Of a DNA stretch of 64,000 nt, positions 35,596-44,576 are shown one piece after another (the first letter of the stretch is position 1; each line of letters starts with the position of its first letter). The stretch lies in the NCBI GenBank assembly GCA_946554445.1, contig CAMNSD010000001.1, positions 62,001 to 126,000 on the forward strand, written 5' to 3'. Source of the stretch: an uncultured Lachnospiraceae bacterium. GTDB lineage: Bacteria > Bacillota > Clostridia > Lachnospirales > Lachnospiraceae. The notes beneath the pieces are model-generated. The model worked only from the letters and a program-made list of their open reading frames with translations, had not been told where the DNA came from and did no database searches. The translations under genes and the position numbers were made by a program.

Positions 35596-36402
35596 CTATG
35601 CTGCCTCCACTGACCTTGTGCGTTTCAGCGCGGACATCACCCTGCCATATAGTTCTTCACCCATGATACCCGGCTCCTGTATCTGATATCTGCTCTGTAC
35701 GGTATCCATGGTCACACCGGTCCTGGCTAGTTCTGCCTGCAGCAGATCCATCTGCTCTCTGGTCAGGATATCTGGATTTTCCTGCGTTTTATCCGTCATC
35801 TTTTTCTGTACTTTCTTCCGGCCCTCTTTTCCCTTATCAACATTTTCCCCTCCGGCTTTTGTCCTGCCGGCTGTCATCCTGTCTGCCCTTGTTCCCAATT
35901 CGTATACAGGTTCTCCCTTATCGTTTACGATCGTAAGGGCTCTTATCTCCCTGTTATCATTATAATCAATGGAAGCGACCGCAAAACTGTCATTACAGTA
36001 ACAGCGTTTCTCTCTCTTCTCGATTACTGCCCTTCCAGCGGGGATCCAGATAAAGGGCGCCGTATAGAGTTCCCTGCCGATCCCCCAGTTAAAACAAGCC
36101 CTCTTAAAACTGTCTGACGCCTGGGATTTTTCTTTCTCCGCGTATCCTGTCGTACCTACATCCTGTTTTGCTACCCACGTACCGGATTCCTTATCCAGTA
36201 TCTCTACCGTACAGTACAGGTTCCCTTCTATGCTCTGGTGGCTTCTCTTCCACCCGAAGATGCCAAACGTCTCATCCAGTATCTTCTGGTCTACCCTCGC
36301 ATCCTTATAGAGCAGCAGGCTCAGGCCCTTTTCATTGATCGTGGACACCCTACACTCGATCTCATCTGCCTTGAGCAGCCTGATCAGATTCCTTTCGTTC
36401 AT
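35596..36402 (-). CDS. Rad52-like single-strand annealing protein
   Basis: 268 residues. Features of the Rad52/Sak-type annealing protein: LDETFGIFGWKRSHQSIEG, ...DVGTTGYAEKEKSQASDSFKRACFNWGIGRELYTAPFIW. These match the DNA-binding core of phage Rad52 homologues. A basic linker (KKVQKKMTDKTQEN) and a small C-terminal domain follow. Start 36402 has AAGGAGG upstream. Directly downstream of the exonuclease gene, forming a recombinase pair. Confidence 0.8.
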   Translation of the reverse strand: MNERNLIRLLKADEIECRVSTINEKGLSLLLYKDARVDQKILDETFGIFGWKRSHQSIEGNLYCTVEILDKESGTWVAKQDVGTTGYAEKEKSQASDSFKRACFNWGIGRELYTAPFIWIPAGRAVIEKREKRCYCNDSFAVASIDYNDNREIRALTIVNDKGEPVYELGTRADRMTAGRTKAGGENVDKGKEGRKKVQKKMTDKTQENPDILTREQMDLLQAELARTGVTMDTVQSRYQIQEPGIMGEELYGRVMSALKRTRSVEAA

Positions 36403-36414
36403 GATCACCCCTCC

Positions 36415-37344
36415 TTATGCCGCTCTCACTTCAAACCGTCTGGAATGGGAAACTTTTCCGTAATCGGCATAGATATCCGGTCTCTCCACCCTGATGCGCT
36501 TCGTATCAAGCTTTGTGGAATCAATATTTTTCCATGAGACACGGAAACTGCTGTTGCTTGCAAGTTCATTATCCTGCATGAAGAGTTTCACTTCCTGCTC
36601 GATCTGCTTCTGTTCTTCCTGCAGCTCCGAGATAAAACCAAGGATTTCCTCGCGCCGCCTTAATTTTTCATCAAATCCTACAAGTTCTATGGCGCTCTCA
36701 TTCCTCGCTGTGTGGAAATATTGTTCCAGTACCTCATCACATGCCCTGCTCCCGTCTGGCGGCGGGATAACGCCCGGCACCACATGATGATTCCAGAAAT
36801 CCTCTTCTATCGCTACGAGCCTCCCGATCAGCTCATCATCCCACTCCAGTCTGCGGTAGGTAAATTCCCTGCCAAGGATCACCGCCGCGATATACCACGC
36901 CCTCTTTCCTGTGACTGCCATGTAGTGGTAACACTGCATAATGTAGTGGAGCGGGATATTCCCGTCCGCCCATTTGTCCACATTGTAGGCACTGGCTGTC
37001 TTGCATTCCAGTCCTGCGTCTTCGCCCATTACCAGACGGTCAACATCCGCGATCATAAATGGATGTTCCACACTACGGTACATGAAATTGGATCTCCGGA
37101 CTTTTAAGCCTGTCGCTTCCGTAAACCGCTGCGCCACATAGTCTTCCAGGTCATGGCCGATACGGACCGCTTCGTTATCCTGTTCCTCTACCGCTTCACT
37201 TGTCTTATCCTGAAATATCTTCATGGCACTGCTGTACGGGTTCACACCGCAGATTGCACCTGCATCAGAACCCCCGATCCCTGTTTTTCTTAAACGGAGC
37301 CATTCTTCGTTGCTGACTCCTGATAATGATATTTTGTCAAACAT
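36415..37344 (-). CDS. YqaJ-type phage exonuclease
   Basis: 309 residues from 37344 (AGGAGG 6 nt upstream). YqaJ-like nuclease core: RLRKTGIGGSDAGAICGVNPYSS at the N-terminus, then MIADVDRLV and AGLECKTAS (D-ExK catalytic set) and YIMQCYHYMAVTG. Degrades one strand so that the neighbouring annealing protein can pair the other, as in lambda Red. A coiled coil (SELQEEQKQIEQEVKLF) follows. Confidence 0.9.
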   Translation of the reverse strand: MFDKISLSGVSNEEWLRLRKTGIGGSDAGAICGVNPYSSAMKIFQDKTSEAVEEQDNEAVRIGHDLEDYVAQRFTEATGLKVRRSNFMYRSVEHPFMIADVDRLVMGEDAGLECKTASAYNVDKWADGNIPLHYIMQCYHYMAVTGKRAWYIAAVILGREFTYRRLEWDDELIGRLVAIEEDFWNHHVVPGVIPPPDGSRACDEVLEQYFHTARNESAIELVGFDEKLRRREEILGFISELQEEQKQIEQEVKLFMQDNELASNSSFRVSWKNIDSTKLDTKRIRVERPDIYADYGKVSHSRRFEVRAA

Positions 37345-37501
37345 CTTGTTCCTCCTCTCCTGCCCGGTATCTGTCCCAGACACTGCCCCAAAATAAGGAC
37401 AGCCGGAACATCATGCCCGGCCGCCCTCATACATCCTTTATTCTTCCCGTGATATACGTGATATACTTCCTTAAGACCAAAAGATTACTGCTTCTTCCTG
37501 T

Positions 37502-38434
37502 TTATGCCGCTTTCACAAGCTGGTATGCCCTGTCGATCAGCGGATTGCCATCTATAGTCCTGGCAAACAGGTTTTCATTATAATTTGCCGTCCGGCGCAG
37601 CGGTTCACTGTGCGTTGCAAAGTCGGAAACTGCATTGATAAAGCGGTACGCATTGTTCCCCACTGCCTGCAAATCGGGAGCGTCATAATAGCGCCGCTCC
37701 ATATCCCTGCGGAGCCGGATGATGTTCCTGCTCTGTATCGGTGTAACATCCTCTTCCATCGGCAGGAGAAGTTCTATGTATTCCTTCACCTGCGCATCCG
37801 TCACCTTCTGTCTGCGTAACTGTTCAAACTCGACACCGAGGCTGTCCATATACCGTTCCGCCATGAAGAGCGTATCCCTGGCCTCCTGTATCTTATCCTG
37901 GATGTTGCCCGTATGGTTCATGCTGAAACTCCTCTTCGCCGTATCCAGCGCAAGGTTAAGGGTATTATTGCACACTACTCTGACCGGGGTTACCGCCACT
38001 TTTACGGAACCGGAACCATCGTGGGTGTTGGAAAATACCAGATAAGGGCTGATCCGCTCCCCTGCGATGATATATTCCCGCGGAAGCCTTGCCAAAAGCC
38101 AGACTTTCTTCCCCTCCTGTAATGATCCTGCCGTCTCATAGCGAACACCTTTTCCCAGCAGTTCATCGGTAAAGCTGAACGCATCCACGTTCTGCACCAC
38201 CTTATAGCGGTCAGATACCACGCCGAGCACCTTCCTGTCGGAACTGCGCACGTTTGCTTTGTAACCTTTCACCATCTCATTATAACCCGTATACACAGGC
38301 TCCTGCACCACCATCCAATCAAGCCCTGCAAGTCGGAGTGCCTCTGCGGATGCAGGTGCTTCCATGACGATCTTCCCTAATCCATGCCAGGGCTTTTCCC
38401 TTACGGAAAACATTGTTTCCATGTTTGCTGTCAT
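37502..38434 (-). CDS. DUF932 (phage/plasmid-like TIGR03299) protein
   Basis: 310 residues from 38434. The opening METMFSVREKPWHGLGKIV and the stretch YLVFSNTHDGSGSVKVAVTPVRVVCNNTLNLAL are diagnostic of the DUF932/TIGR03299 group. They are widely found with recombination genes on phages and mobile elements; biochemical role not known. A 157-nt gap to the YqaJ gene holds no other feature. Confidence 0.88.
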   Translation of the reverse strand: MTANMETMFSVREKPWHGLGKIVMEAPASAEALRLAGLDWMVVQEPVYTGYNEMVKGYKANVRSSDRKVLGVVSDRYKVVQNVDAFSFTDELLGKGVRYETAGSLQEGKKVWLLARLPREYIIAGERISPYLVFSNTHDGSGSVKVAVTPVRVVCNNTLNLALDTAKRSFSMNHTGNIQDKIQEARDTLFMAERYMDSLGVEFEQLRRQKVTDAQVKEYIELLLPMEEDVTPIQSRNIIRLRRDMERRYYDAPDLQAVGNNAYRFINAVSDFATHSEPLRRTANYNENLFARTIDGNPLIDRAYQLVKAA

Positions 38435-38477
38435 AATATCATCTCCTTTTCCTTTTGAATTTTGACCTTCCATCGTA

Positions 38478-38771
38478 TCATGCTGCCCTGATCAGGCCCA
38501 TCTCCCAGAGCAGGCTTCCACAGTCCCTGAATCCCTTTTGGTACGTCATCCGGCCATAGAGTGCGCCATTTTCCGTATGAGCACACACGAGCCTGTCGAT
38601 CATCAGCCGCTGTTCTTTGGTAAAATCCTGTCTCTCAAGCAGGGCGGTCTGTTCATCGATCTTTTTCTGTACCGCTATATACTCCTCATTCTGCCGGAGC
38701 ACTTCACGCAATCCTTCATTGATAAAATACCCTGTAATGACATCAAATGGGCTCTTCTCCTCTTCCTCCAT
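38478..38771 (-). CDS. Small hypothetical protein
   Basis: 97 residues, helical, acidic at the start (MEEEEKSPFDVITGYFINEGLREVL) and ending GSLLWEMGLIRAA. Start overlaps the preceding small gene by 29 nt. No family recognised. It is in the recombination operon and likely translated with it. Confidence 0.55.
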   Translation of the reverse strand: MEEEEKSPFDVITGYFINEGLREVLRQNEEYIAVQKKIDEQTALLERQDFTKEQRLMIDRLVCAHTENGALYGRMTYQKGFRDCGSLLWEMGLIRAA

Positions 38772-38970
38772 GATCCAGTCTCTCCTTTTCTGATCTCTCG
38801 ATCTCTTCCAGCAGTAAGTAAATCTTGTCCAGTACCGCTTTAAATGGGCATAGAACCGTAACGGGTATCATATTGCCCGGCTTCATCGCTTCGATAAATA
38901 TCATGATATCCTTCATACCGTTTACGAGTTCCATGCTTTGTTCCAGTTTGTCAATATCCTCTAAATCCAC
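38743..38970 (-). CDS. Small hypothetical protein, GTG start
   Basis: 75 residues when read from the GTG at 38970, which has AAGGAGG 9 nt upstream. Begins (M)DLEDIDKLEQSMELVNG; short helical protein with IPVTVLCPFKAVLDKIYLLLEEIE in the middle. Unknown family. It overlaps the next gene. Confidence 0.55.
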   Translation of the reverse strand: MDLEDIDKLEQSMELVNGMKDIMIFIEAMKPGNMIPVTVLCPFKAVLDKIYLLLEEIERSEKERLDHGGRGEEPI

Positions 38971-38992
38971 ACCTTTCCACCTCCTTTTCTGA

Positions 38993-39094
38993 TTAATTTC
39001 TGTTCCGATACTTGAAATACAGCTTAATCTCATTTAACAGCAAGATTGTCATTTCCATTATCACCGGAACAATCTTTTGGATACATTTTTTCAT
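38993..39094 (-). CDS. 33-residue peptide opening the recombination operon
   Basis: ATG with a perfect GGGAGG 7 nt upstream; reads MKKCIQKIVPVIMEM..., ends YRNRN. Hydrophobic centre with basic ends. Directly followed by the next ribosome site, so it may be a translated leader or a small membrane peptide. No homologue recognised. Confidence 0.4.
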   Translation of the reverse strand: MKKCIQKIVPVIMEMTILLLNEIKLYFKYRNRN

Positions 39095-39488
39095 TTCTTC
39101 ACCTCCCAAGAATCGTATTTTAAAGGAAATTTATATTTTTATGATTTGTATAAATCTTCCTTCATACAAATATTGCATAATTAAAAAAGAATGAATTACA
39201 TGTCTTTTAGAAATTAACAAAAACAATCATTAATTTCACGCAAAAGAACTACGACAATGCGTAGAAAGGCGCCTCAATAATGAGACGCCCAACTTATAAT
39301 ATATCATCCATAAAATTTTCTGTTAAAGCAAAAGCCTCTTACCTTCTTCGACATTTCTATACAAAATGTTTTAAGAATAGTAATGTTCATACATTATCAA
39401 ATAATCAACATGACTTCCATCAATCAGCAAACGAATCTGCTGGATTTCTGGTTGCTCCATGTCATCCAAAAAAGTAAATATAATTATT
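39095..39488. promoter_or_regulatory. Control region of the recombination operon
   Basis: 394 nt, AT-rich, no gene seen. Near the operon it holds the inverted repeat ATTTGTAT (39144-39151) / ATACAAAT (39164-39171), a plausible repressor site. At 39268-39289 lies a hairpin GGCGCCTCA/TGAGACGCC with TTTC after it on the minus strand, probably the end of the Zn-ribbon pair transcript. No certain promoter boxes. Confidence 0.45.
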
Positions 39489-39860
39489 TTACACCAATAC
39501 AATCACAAACAGCAAAATTAAAATGATTGTACTAACTATTGACATAATCAGTCCTGCTTTTGCCATTCCATGTTTTTTTGACTTATCCTTAATCCCTACA
39601 ATTCCAAAAACAATTCCTATAATCTCTGGAAAATAGAAAACACCAAGTGTAATGATACTTATTATCCCAAAAACAAAAGATGCAATACCAAATCCTGATT
39701 GCTTTATTTTGTTTTCCGTATATATATCTGTATCATTCATCTGCCTTTTTGTTGGCATATTTTTTGATGGTTGCTGCATCTCCTGTCTTGTACCACATTC
39801 ATCACAAAAGACTGCGTTATCCTCTATCTCCGCACCGCATGTTCTACAATACTTACTCAT
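39489..39860 (-). CDS. Zinc-ribbon DUF4190-type small membrane protein
   Basis: 123 residues from 39860 (GGAG 6 nt upstream). N-terminal zinc ribbon YCRTCGAEIEDNAVFCDECG (CxxC...CxxC), a polar linker, then two membrane helices (GIASFVFGIISIITLGVFYF; GLIMSIVSTIILILLFVIVLV) separated by GIVGIKDKSKKHGMAKA. This is the DUF4190 layout. Function unknown. It starts right after the 692-residue gene, which also ends in zinc ribbons, so the two probably form a unit. Confidence 0.75.
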   Translation of the reverse strand: MSKYCRTCGAEIEDNAVFCDECGTRQEMQQPSKNMPTKRQMNDTDIYTENKIKQSGFGIASFVFGIISIITLGVFYFPEIIGIVFGIVGIKDKSKKHGMAKAGLIMSIVSTIILILLFVIVLV

Positions 39861-39861
39861 A

Positions 39862-41940
39862 TCATTCTCCATCCTTTACACTTATTTGTGTCCCACATAT
39901 GCTGCAAAACCTTTTTCCATATTTGATCAAATTTCCACATTGACGGCACACCAACATCCCTCCTTCCTCTGGTAAAACAGGCTTCCCACATTTACTACAA
40001 AACTTTTTGCCTGATATAATTCTATTACCACAATATCTGCACTGTATCGTGTCCACAAAGTTACCTTCTTTTGTATACATCCTAAAACAAGACGGACATA
40101 TTTTACTACCTGCGGGCATCAGTTCTCCACACATACATCTAATGCTATTCTCCGATATCCATTTTAAATTTACACGTTCAGAGTTCTTTAGCATTTTCAA
40201 TATACGTATAGATTCATTCAAAAAATGGCAAAGTTCGTTCAGTTCTTTATAATTTAACCCGGATTTGATTTCAAATTCATCCGCTCCTATTTTCAGGTCT
40301 ATCTGATACTTATTTGTTCCAAGGCTTAAAACATTTTCAATCGTTTCATAAGGAAAATACTTATTATCAGCAAATATCAAACCCTTACAATATATTCTCA
40401 ACGCCAAATTAGTAAATATAATACCCGATTTCCCATTTGATTCATAGTTAATAAGCATTATGGGTATCTCATTCTCAGGCATTTTTGTTATACTGCGAAT
40501 TATATTTTCTTTTTGCAACAGGCTATCTTCTATCCGTGCAAACTCGATAGCGCCCAGTGAGGTCTTTCCATCAGGAAAATATTTTTTCATTATTTTGTTT
40601 AAATTAGAAAATATTTTTGATGAATCTGCTAATTTAATCTGTTCTTGGAAAATCTCTTTTAGATTCTCTTTATAATAAGTTGACTTAAACGCTAACTTAC
40701 TTAATTTCTCATATGTTTCATTCAAATACAAATTTCTCTGATCCAAAAAACTATAAAATAAAGATTTATCATTTTGTACGGCTGTCGCAACCCTTCTTGA
40801 CTCATAAAGTACTCCATCAACGCTCCTGCACTCAACATCAGCCGCTATTATGAGTTCTTCACATTTATTGATATAACTTACTTCATCCTCTTTAATATCT
40901 CGTTCTTTACAGAACCTCTTCATTTCTTCCAGTGTATGTATCAAGTCATTTTCTGTTTTGATAGCTAACAATACAGGATTGATATTGTCCTTATATTTTT
41001 CAAAGCAATTCCAAAATAGTCTTTTGCAATAATCATTAGCCCTCTCTAGAATCCGTTTTTCCAATGGCACGCCAAAAAAAAGAGCCATTCTTTTCAAATC
41101 ACCACTCTCATCACCATATTTTTCCCATATAGCTTCATAAATCTCGGATTTCCTTAAATCATTTTTTAGTGCCCTTATCAGTTGTTCCAATTGTTTATCA
41201 TCCGGTATTTTTCCTTCCCTATAATTATTAAGTATAGATTTAGAAATATCTGCATTCGGTGACTTTCCATCAATTAAATAGTCAAACCTCATTCCAGTGT
41301 TCTTCTGTATACACCTCATAATTGTATCAATTACCATTATTGCTGTACTTTCTATTTCTCCCGCCAATATTTTTCTATATTTATCGTATACTGCGTTTTT
41401 ATTTGCTCCGGCAGAAATAGCACTTCCAGTATTTCCTATTATATTACCTACAGAGTGTATTGCTCCCGTTGTCACATTTATTGCTCCCGCCTGTGCCATT
41501 CCCTTAATTGCCCCTCCCAAACCAAAGCCACCACCTACTACGCGCCCGCGTGTGGCTTTTCTAATTTGGCGATACTCTTTTTCATCCATTTGCTTTTGAA
41601 TAATATCATCTATTTCCCAAAGCATCTTATCCAACACATCATTCAAACCATTGAAGCTATCTGCCAAATACTCACTTTGTAATGTATTATAATCAATATC
41701 ATAAACTCCATAATCACTTAATAAATCTATGCCCTTTTTTATAATAGGATCAAGCAGTCTATCTAGGATATTGTCAATATTACTATATACATTGTGACAA
41801 TTCCATTGAGAAGTATACCAACTATCAAATTCTTTATCGATATCATAGCAATAAGTAAGCATTGTATTCATGTAATTCTCATAATTTTCTACGGACTCCG
41901 GTATTTCAATGTCATATCCTGCAATACTATATTTAGCCAT
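39862..41940 (-). CDS. Large protein with C-terminal triple zinc ribbon and PH-like region
   Basis: 692 residues from 41940 (GGAGG 5 nt upstream). Residues 1-130 helical; 130-195 Gly/Ala-rich hydrophobic (GGGFGLGGAIKGMAQAG, then NIIGNTGSAISAG), possibly membrane-inserting. A long helical centre follows. Around 545-625 there is a PH-like beta region (IFTNLALRIYCKGLI...NKYQIDLKIGADEFEIKSG). The C-terminus has three zinc ribbons: CMCGELMPAGSKICPSC, CRYCGNRIISGKKFCSKCG, CRQCGNLIKYGKRFCSICG. Unknown function; resembles stress- or membrane-linked accessory proteins. Low GC. Confidence 0.7.
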   Translation of the reverse strand: MAKYSIAGYDIEIPESVENYENYMNTMLTYCYDIDKEFDSWYTSQWNCHNVYSNIDNILDRLLDPIIKKGIDLLSDYGVYDIDYNTLQSEYLADSFNGLNDVLDKMLWEIDDIIQKQMDEKEYRQIRKATRGRVVGGGFGLGGAIKGMAQAGAINVTTGAIHSVGNIIGNTGSAISAGANKNAVYDKYRKILAGEIESTAIMVIDTIMRCIQKNTGMRFDYLIDGKSPNADISKSILNNYREGKIPDDKQLEQLIRALKNDLRKSEIYEAIWEKYGDESGDLKRMALFFGVPLEKRILERANDYCKRLFWNCFEKYKDNINPVLLAIKTENDLIHTLEEMKRFCKERDIKEDEVSYINKCEELIIAADVECRSVDGVLYESRRVATAVQNDKSLFYSFLDQRNLYLNETYEKLSKLAFKSTYYKENLKEIFQEQIKLADSSKIFSNLNKIMKKYFPDGKTSLGAIEFARIEDSLLQKENIIRSITKMPENEIPIMLINYESNGKSGIIFTNLALRIYCKGLIFADNKYFPYETIENVLSLGTNKYQIDLKIGADEFEIKSGLNYKELNELCHFLNESIRILKMLKNSERVNLKWISENSIRCMCGELMPAGSKICPSCFRMYTKEGNFVDTIQCRYCGNRIISGKKFCSKCGKPVLPEEGGMLVCRQCGNLIKYGKRFCSICGTQISVKDGE

Positions 41941-42107
41941 AGCCGCCTCCAAACATACTCTTTAAAAAACTAGTAATTATTCAGGCAAATTATATCACAG
42001 TATACTGTTATATTTCAACCGGTGTGCCTGTAATATTTTTAAAATATCTCTGATATCCTTTTGGTATTGTAAACAACTTATACTATATTTGTCATGGAGG
42101 CTGTTAT

Positions 42108-42416
42108 ATGGAAATAAATATTGGAAAACGCATTACGTACCTCAGGACTTCCAAAGGCTTTACAGTAAACTATCTTGCCAATAAATCCGGAATCTCCCAA
42201 AGTTACCTGCGCGAAATTGAAATGGGGCGTTACTCAAACCCTTCGGTAGATGTACTAGACGTTCTATGTAATACTTTGGGAATCTCATTAAAAGAATTTT
42301 TTGATATAGATACAGAAATACATGATATGGATGATTCCCTTTTGAAAGAAATAGCTCAATTAACCCCTGAACAGCGTGATCTTCTCAGGCTTTTTTTGAA
42401 ATCAATCCACAAATAG
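42108..42416 (+). CDS. XRE-family HTH repressor-like protein
   Basis: 102 residues. N-terminal HTH: IGKRITYLRTSKGFTVNYLANKSGISQSYLREIEMGRYSNPSVDVLDVLCNTLGI. Short C-terminal helix (LTPEQRDLLRLFLKSI). GGAGG lies 7 nt upstream. It faces away from the 692-residue gene, so it may repress that gene and itself. Similar TATACTGT-like motifs occur on both sides (42000-42010 and 42433-42442) and may be operators. Confidence 0.85.
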   Translation: MEINIGKRITYLRTSKGFTVNYLANKSGISQSYLREIEMGRYSNPSVDVLDVLCNTLGISLKEFFDIDTEIHDMDDSLLKEIAQLTPEQRDLLRLFLKSIHK

Positions 42417-42736
42417 GGATACTATAAACGGTATACTGTAAGAAATATCTTTTACCTCACTAATATCTCTATCAATAGTATAAACGATATCTCTTTTTTT
42501 CTTTAATAGAAGCTTCTCCGTTATATTATTTTATCTGATTTTGGCTGTATCGCAGGAAATACCACTAATCTTGCACCTAGGCCATACTTTCTCTGTTCAA
42601 AAAACAAAACATATACTGTTGTATTGCTACACATACATTATATACTCTTCTCCCATATAGCATATCAAAGCAATAGCATTGACTGTTCACAAATTATTCT
42701 GTACAATATTGAACAATAATAATGGAAAGGATATAT
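42417..42736. other. AT-rich spacer with no gene
   Basis: 320 nt. Contains GGATACTAT and GGTATACTGTAAG near 42418-42440, resembling possible binding sites, and many A/T runs. I see no other feature. Confidence 0.5.
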
Positions 42737-43015
42737 ATGATGGATAATAACGAATTGCAATCCCTGCAAAAAAAGATTGCAGAATTAGAGAAACGTATTC
42801 AGTTTCTAGAAGCCCAGATCAATGGCTCTTCAAATAGAAAACCAGGTCGAAAGAGCAAACTCTCTCTAAAACAAAAAACGGAAATCATAGAGAAACATGA
42901 AAAAAATATTTCCTATTCTATCCTCGCAGAAGAATACAATGTGTCAAAAAGCACGATATCTAACATCTGCCATGGACATAATCCTTTGATAGTACCGATC
43001 CGTCATAAAAAATAG
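42737..43015 (+). CDS. Coiled-coil plus HTH small regulator
   Basis: 92 residues. N-terminal coiled coil (LQSLQKKIAELEKRIQFLEAQI) and a C-terminal resolvase/transposase-type HTH (PGRKSKLSLKQKTEIIEKHEK...SILAEEYNVSKSTISNICHG). Start 42737 has AAAGGA 5 nt upstream. May be a remnant DNA-binding half of a recombinase or a free-standing regulator. Confidence 0.6.
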   Translation: MMDNNELQSLQKKIAELEKRIQFLEAQINGSSNRKPGRKSKLSLKQKTEIIEKHEKNISYSILAEEYNVSKSTISNICHGHNPLIVPIRHKK

Positions 43016-43521
43016 AGGCCGCATCCAAACATAGGTAGTGTAAGACAGAACCAGAAAACATAAAGTAATCCCGAAAATGCCCATTTCACATCCAAACACA
43101 CGATAGTGCAAAACAGAGTCAAAAGGTAACAACCAATCCTAGTCGCCCATTTAGACCTCTCCGGGTGATTTATCCGTTTACTCATCTAACATGACAATCT
43201 TTCAATCTATATTCCAAAATCTTTCTTGCCTTGTTAGTCTCTCAAAACTTTTAAAACAAACTATTGATATATCTTTACAAATACTTTTAAAACCAGACTT
43301 TTATATCTTTCGCCAAACTGTCAACCAGAACATTGTCGATTTTATAGTTGCCACAATCACAATATAATATGAGAACTATCCAGAAATATATTTGTGTCTT
43401 TAATTATACTGTAAATTTGATACAACGAGCAATCTGCCCCATAACATCGCGCATCATTACAAATATTCCATTGGATTCATAAATTCCCTTTTATTCCTGC
43501 CAAACCCTCAGCATTTTTATA
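43016..43521. other. Intergenic region with an imperfect tandem duplication
   Basis: 506 nt. Two diverged copies of a unit of about 65 nt starting CATCCAAACA (43023 and 43090) contain a matched AGTG-AA-ACAGA segment. A minus-strand 60-codon frame (43003-43185) reads as two hydrophobic stretches (GCYLLTLFCTIVCL; LLYVFWFCLTLPMF) with no convincing ribosome site. Nothing else seen up to 43521. Confidence 0.35.
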
Positions 43522-44571
43522 TTAATCATATTGCAATATTCCAAATTTATAATTATTTTTTACATAAAAATCCACTTTAATTCCTATCAATATATTGTCA
43601 CATTCACTTATTTCAGTAACTCTATTTCTGTCAACTTCTATTGACAGTATTCTCCCAATACGTACTTCATTGGTAACTGGATTTTGTGCAAAAACATGCA
43701 TTCCAACAAAAACCTTATTGTATTGACTTTCTATTCCTATTATAGAATTATTATATACTTCTTGGGGAAAACCAAGAAATACCTTCTTTCCATTTTCAAA
43801 GTGTATATTAATAAGTTGCTTTAAAACAATATTATATATAGCCTCCATCATATATCTTATGTATATAACGTAATTCTCTAATATAGGTAAAGAAAGAATA
43901 TCATCAACATCATTTCCATGAGCTATATAATTTCTTCTCTCAACGATATCTTTTAATATTGTAAAATATGAATCTTCTGTATAATGCTTCAAATCAAATT
44001 CATCCGCCTCGCCATAATCGATAAAATACTGTCTAAATTGTTTATCATTACATATTCCCTGAATTATATTGAATATGCCAATTCCACGAAATGATTCGCG
44101 TATTGCATCTTTTCTAAAATTTGAAGAATGGTTTGTAAATGCATCTACATTAATTATATAATTTGGTTCACCAGATATACAACTATTTAAATTTCCTATT
44201 ATTACTTCTTGGGACAAATGACTGAATTTAGCATATTTAGTACAACTTTTTAATAAATCCGCTGATAATTCTATATGATTCTCTCTAATTATTTCTGGTA
44301 AGTCTTCATAATCCTTTATATAAGTAGATAGATTAACTAAATATTCCTTAATTATCTGCTCAATGAAACCTTCAAATATACCATAAATAGTAATGATTAT
44401 TAGATTATAATCATATAATTTTTTTGATAAAATTTTACATAAATCTTGAACTTTTAACGATAAACTCTCTTTATAGTCTCCCCCTATCATCTGTTCTATT
44501 TCAATTAATTTTTTTATATACGAATCCAAATTATTTATCTTTTTTAAATATTCTTCCCAAATACTTTCCAT
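43522..44571 (-). CDS. HEPN-domain protein (MAE_28990/RiboL-PSP type), probable RNase effector
   Basis: 349 residues. The HEPN signature is RRNYIAHGND (R-x4-H), with helical context FEGFIEQIIKEYL near residues 68-80 and SFRGIGIFNIIQGI around 160. Belongs to the MAE_28990/RiboL-PSP-HEPN group. Such HEPN proteins are metal-independent RNases in toxin-antitoxin and defence systems. The C-terminal 100 residues form a beta-rich domain (KKVFLGFPQEVYNN ... VRIGRILSIEVD). Five nt after the DUF262 stop and without its own ribosome site, so translationally coupled. AT-rich. Exact role unknown. Confidence 0.75.
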   Translation of the reverse strand: MESIWEEYLKKINNLDSYIKKLIEIEQMIGGDYKESLSLKVQDLCKILSKKLYDYNLIIITIYGIFEGFIEQIIKEYLVNLSTYIKDYEDLPEIIRENHIELSADLLKSCTKYAKFSHLSQEVIIGNLNSCISGEPNYIINVDAFTNHSSNFRKDAIRESFRGIGIFNIIQGICNDKQFRQYFIDYGEADEFDLKHYTEDSYFTILKDIVERRNYIAHGNDVDDILSLPILENYVIYIRYMMEAIYNIVLKQLINIHFENGKKVFLGFPQEVYNNSIIGIESQYNKVFVGMHVFAQNPVTNEVRIGRILSIEVDRNRVTEISECDNILIGIKVDFYVKNNYKFGILQYD

Positions 44572-44576
44572 AATTA

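Noticed and set aside
42737..43015. Serine recombinase
   Set aside because: Only the C-terminal HTH resembles a resolvase; the catalytic domain is absent.
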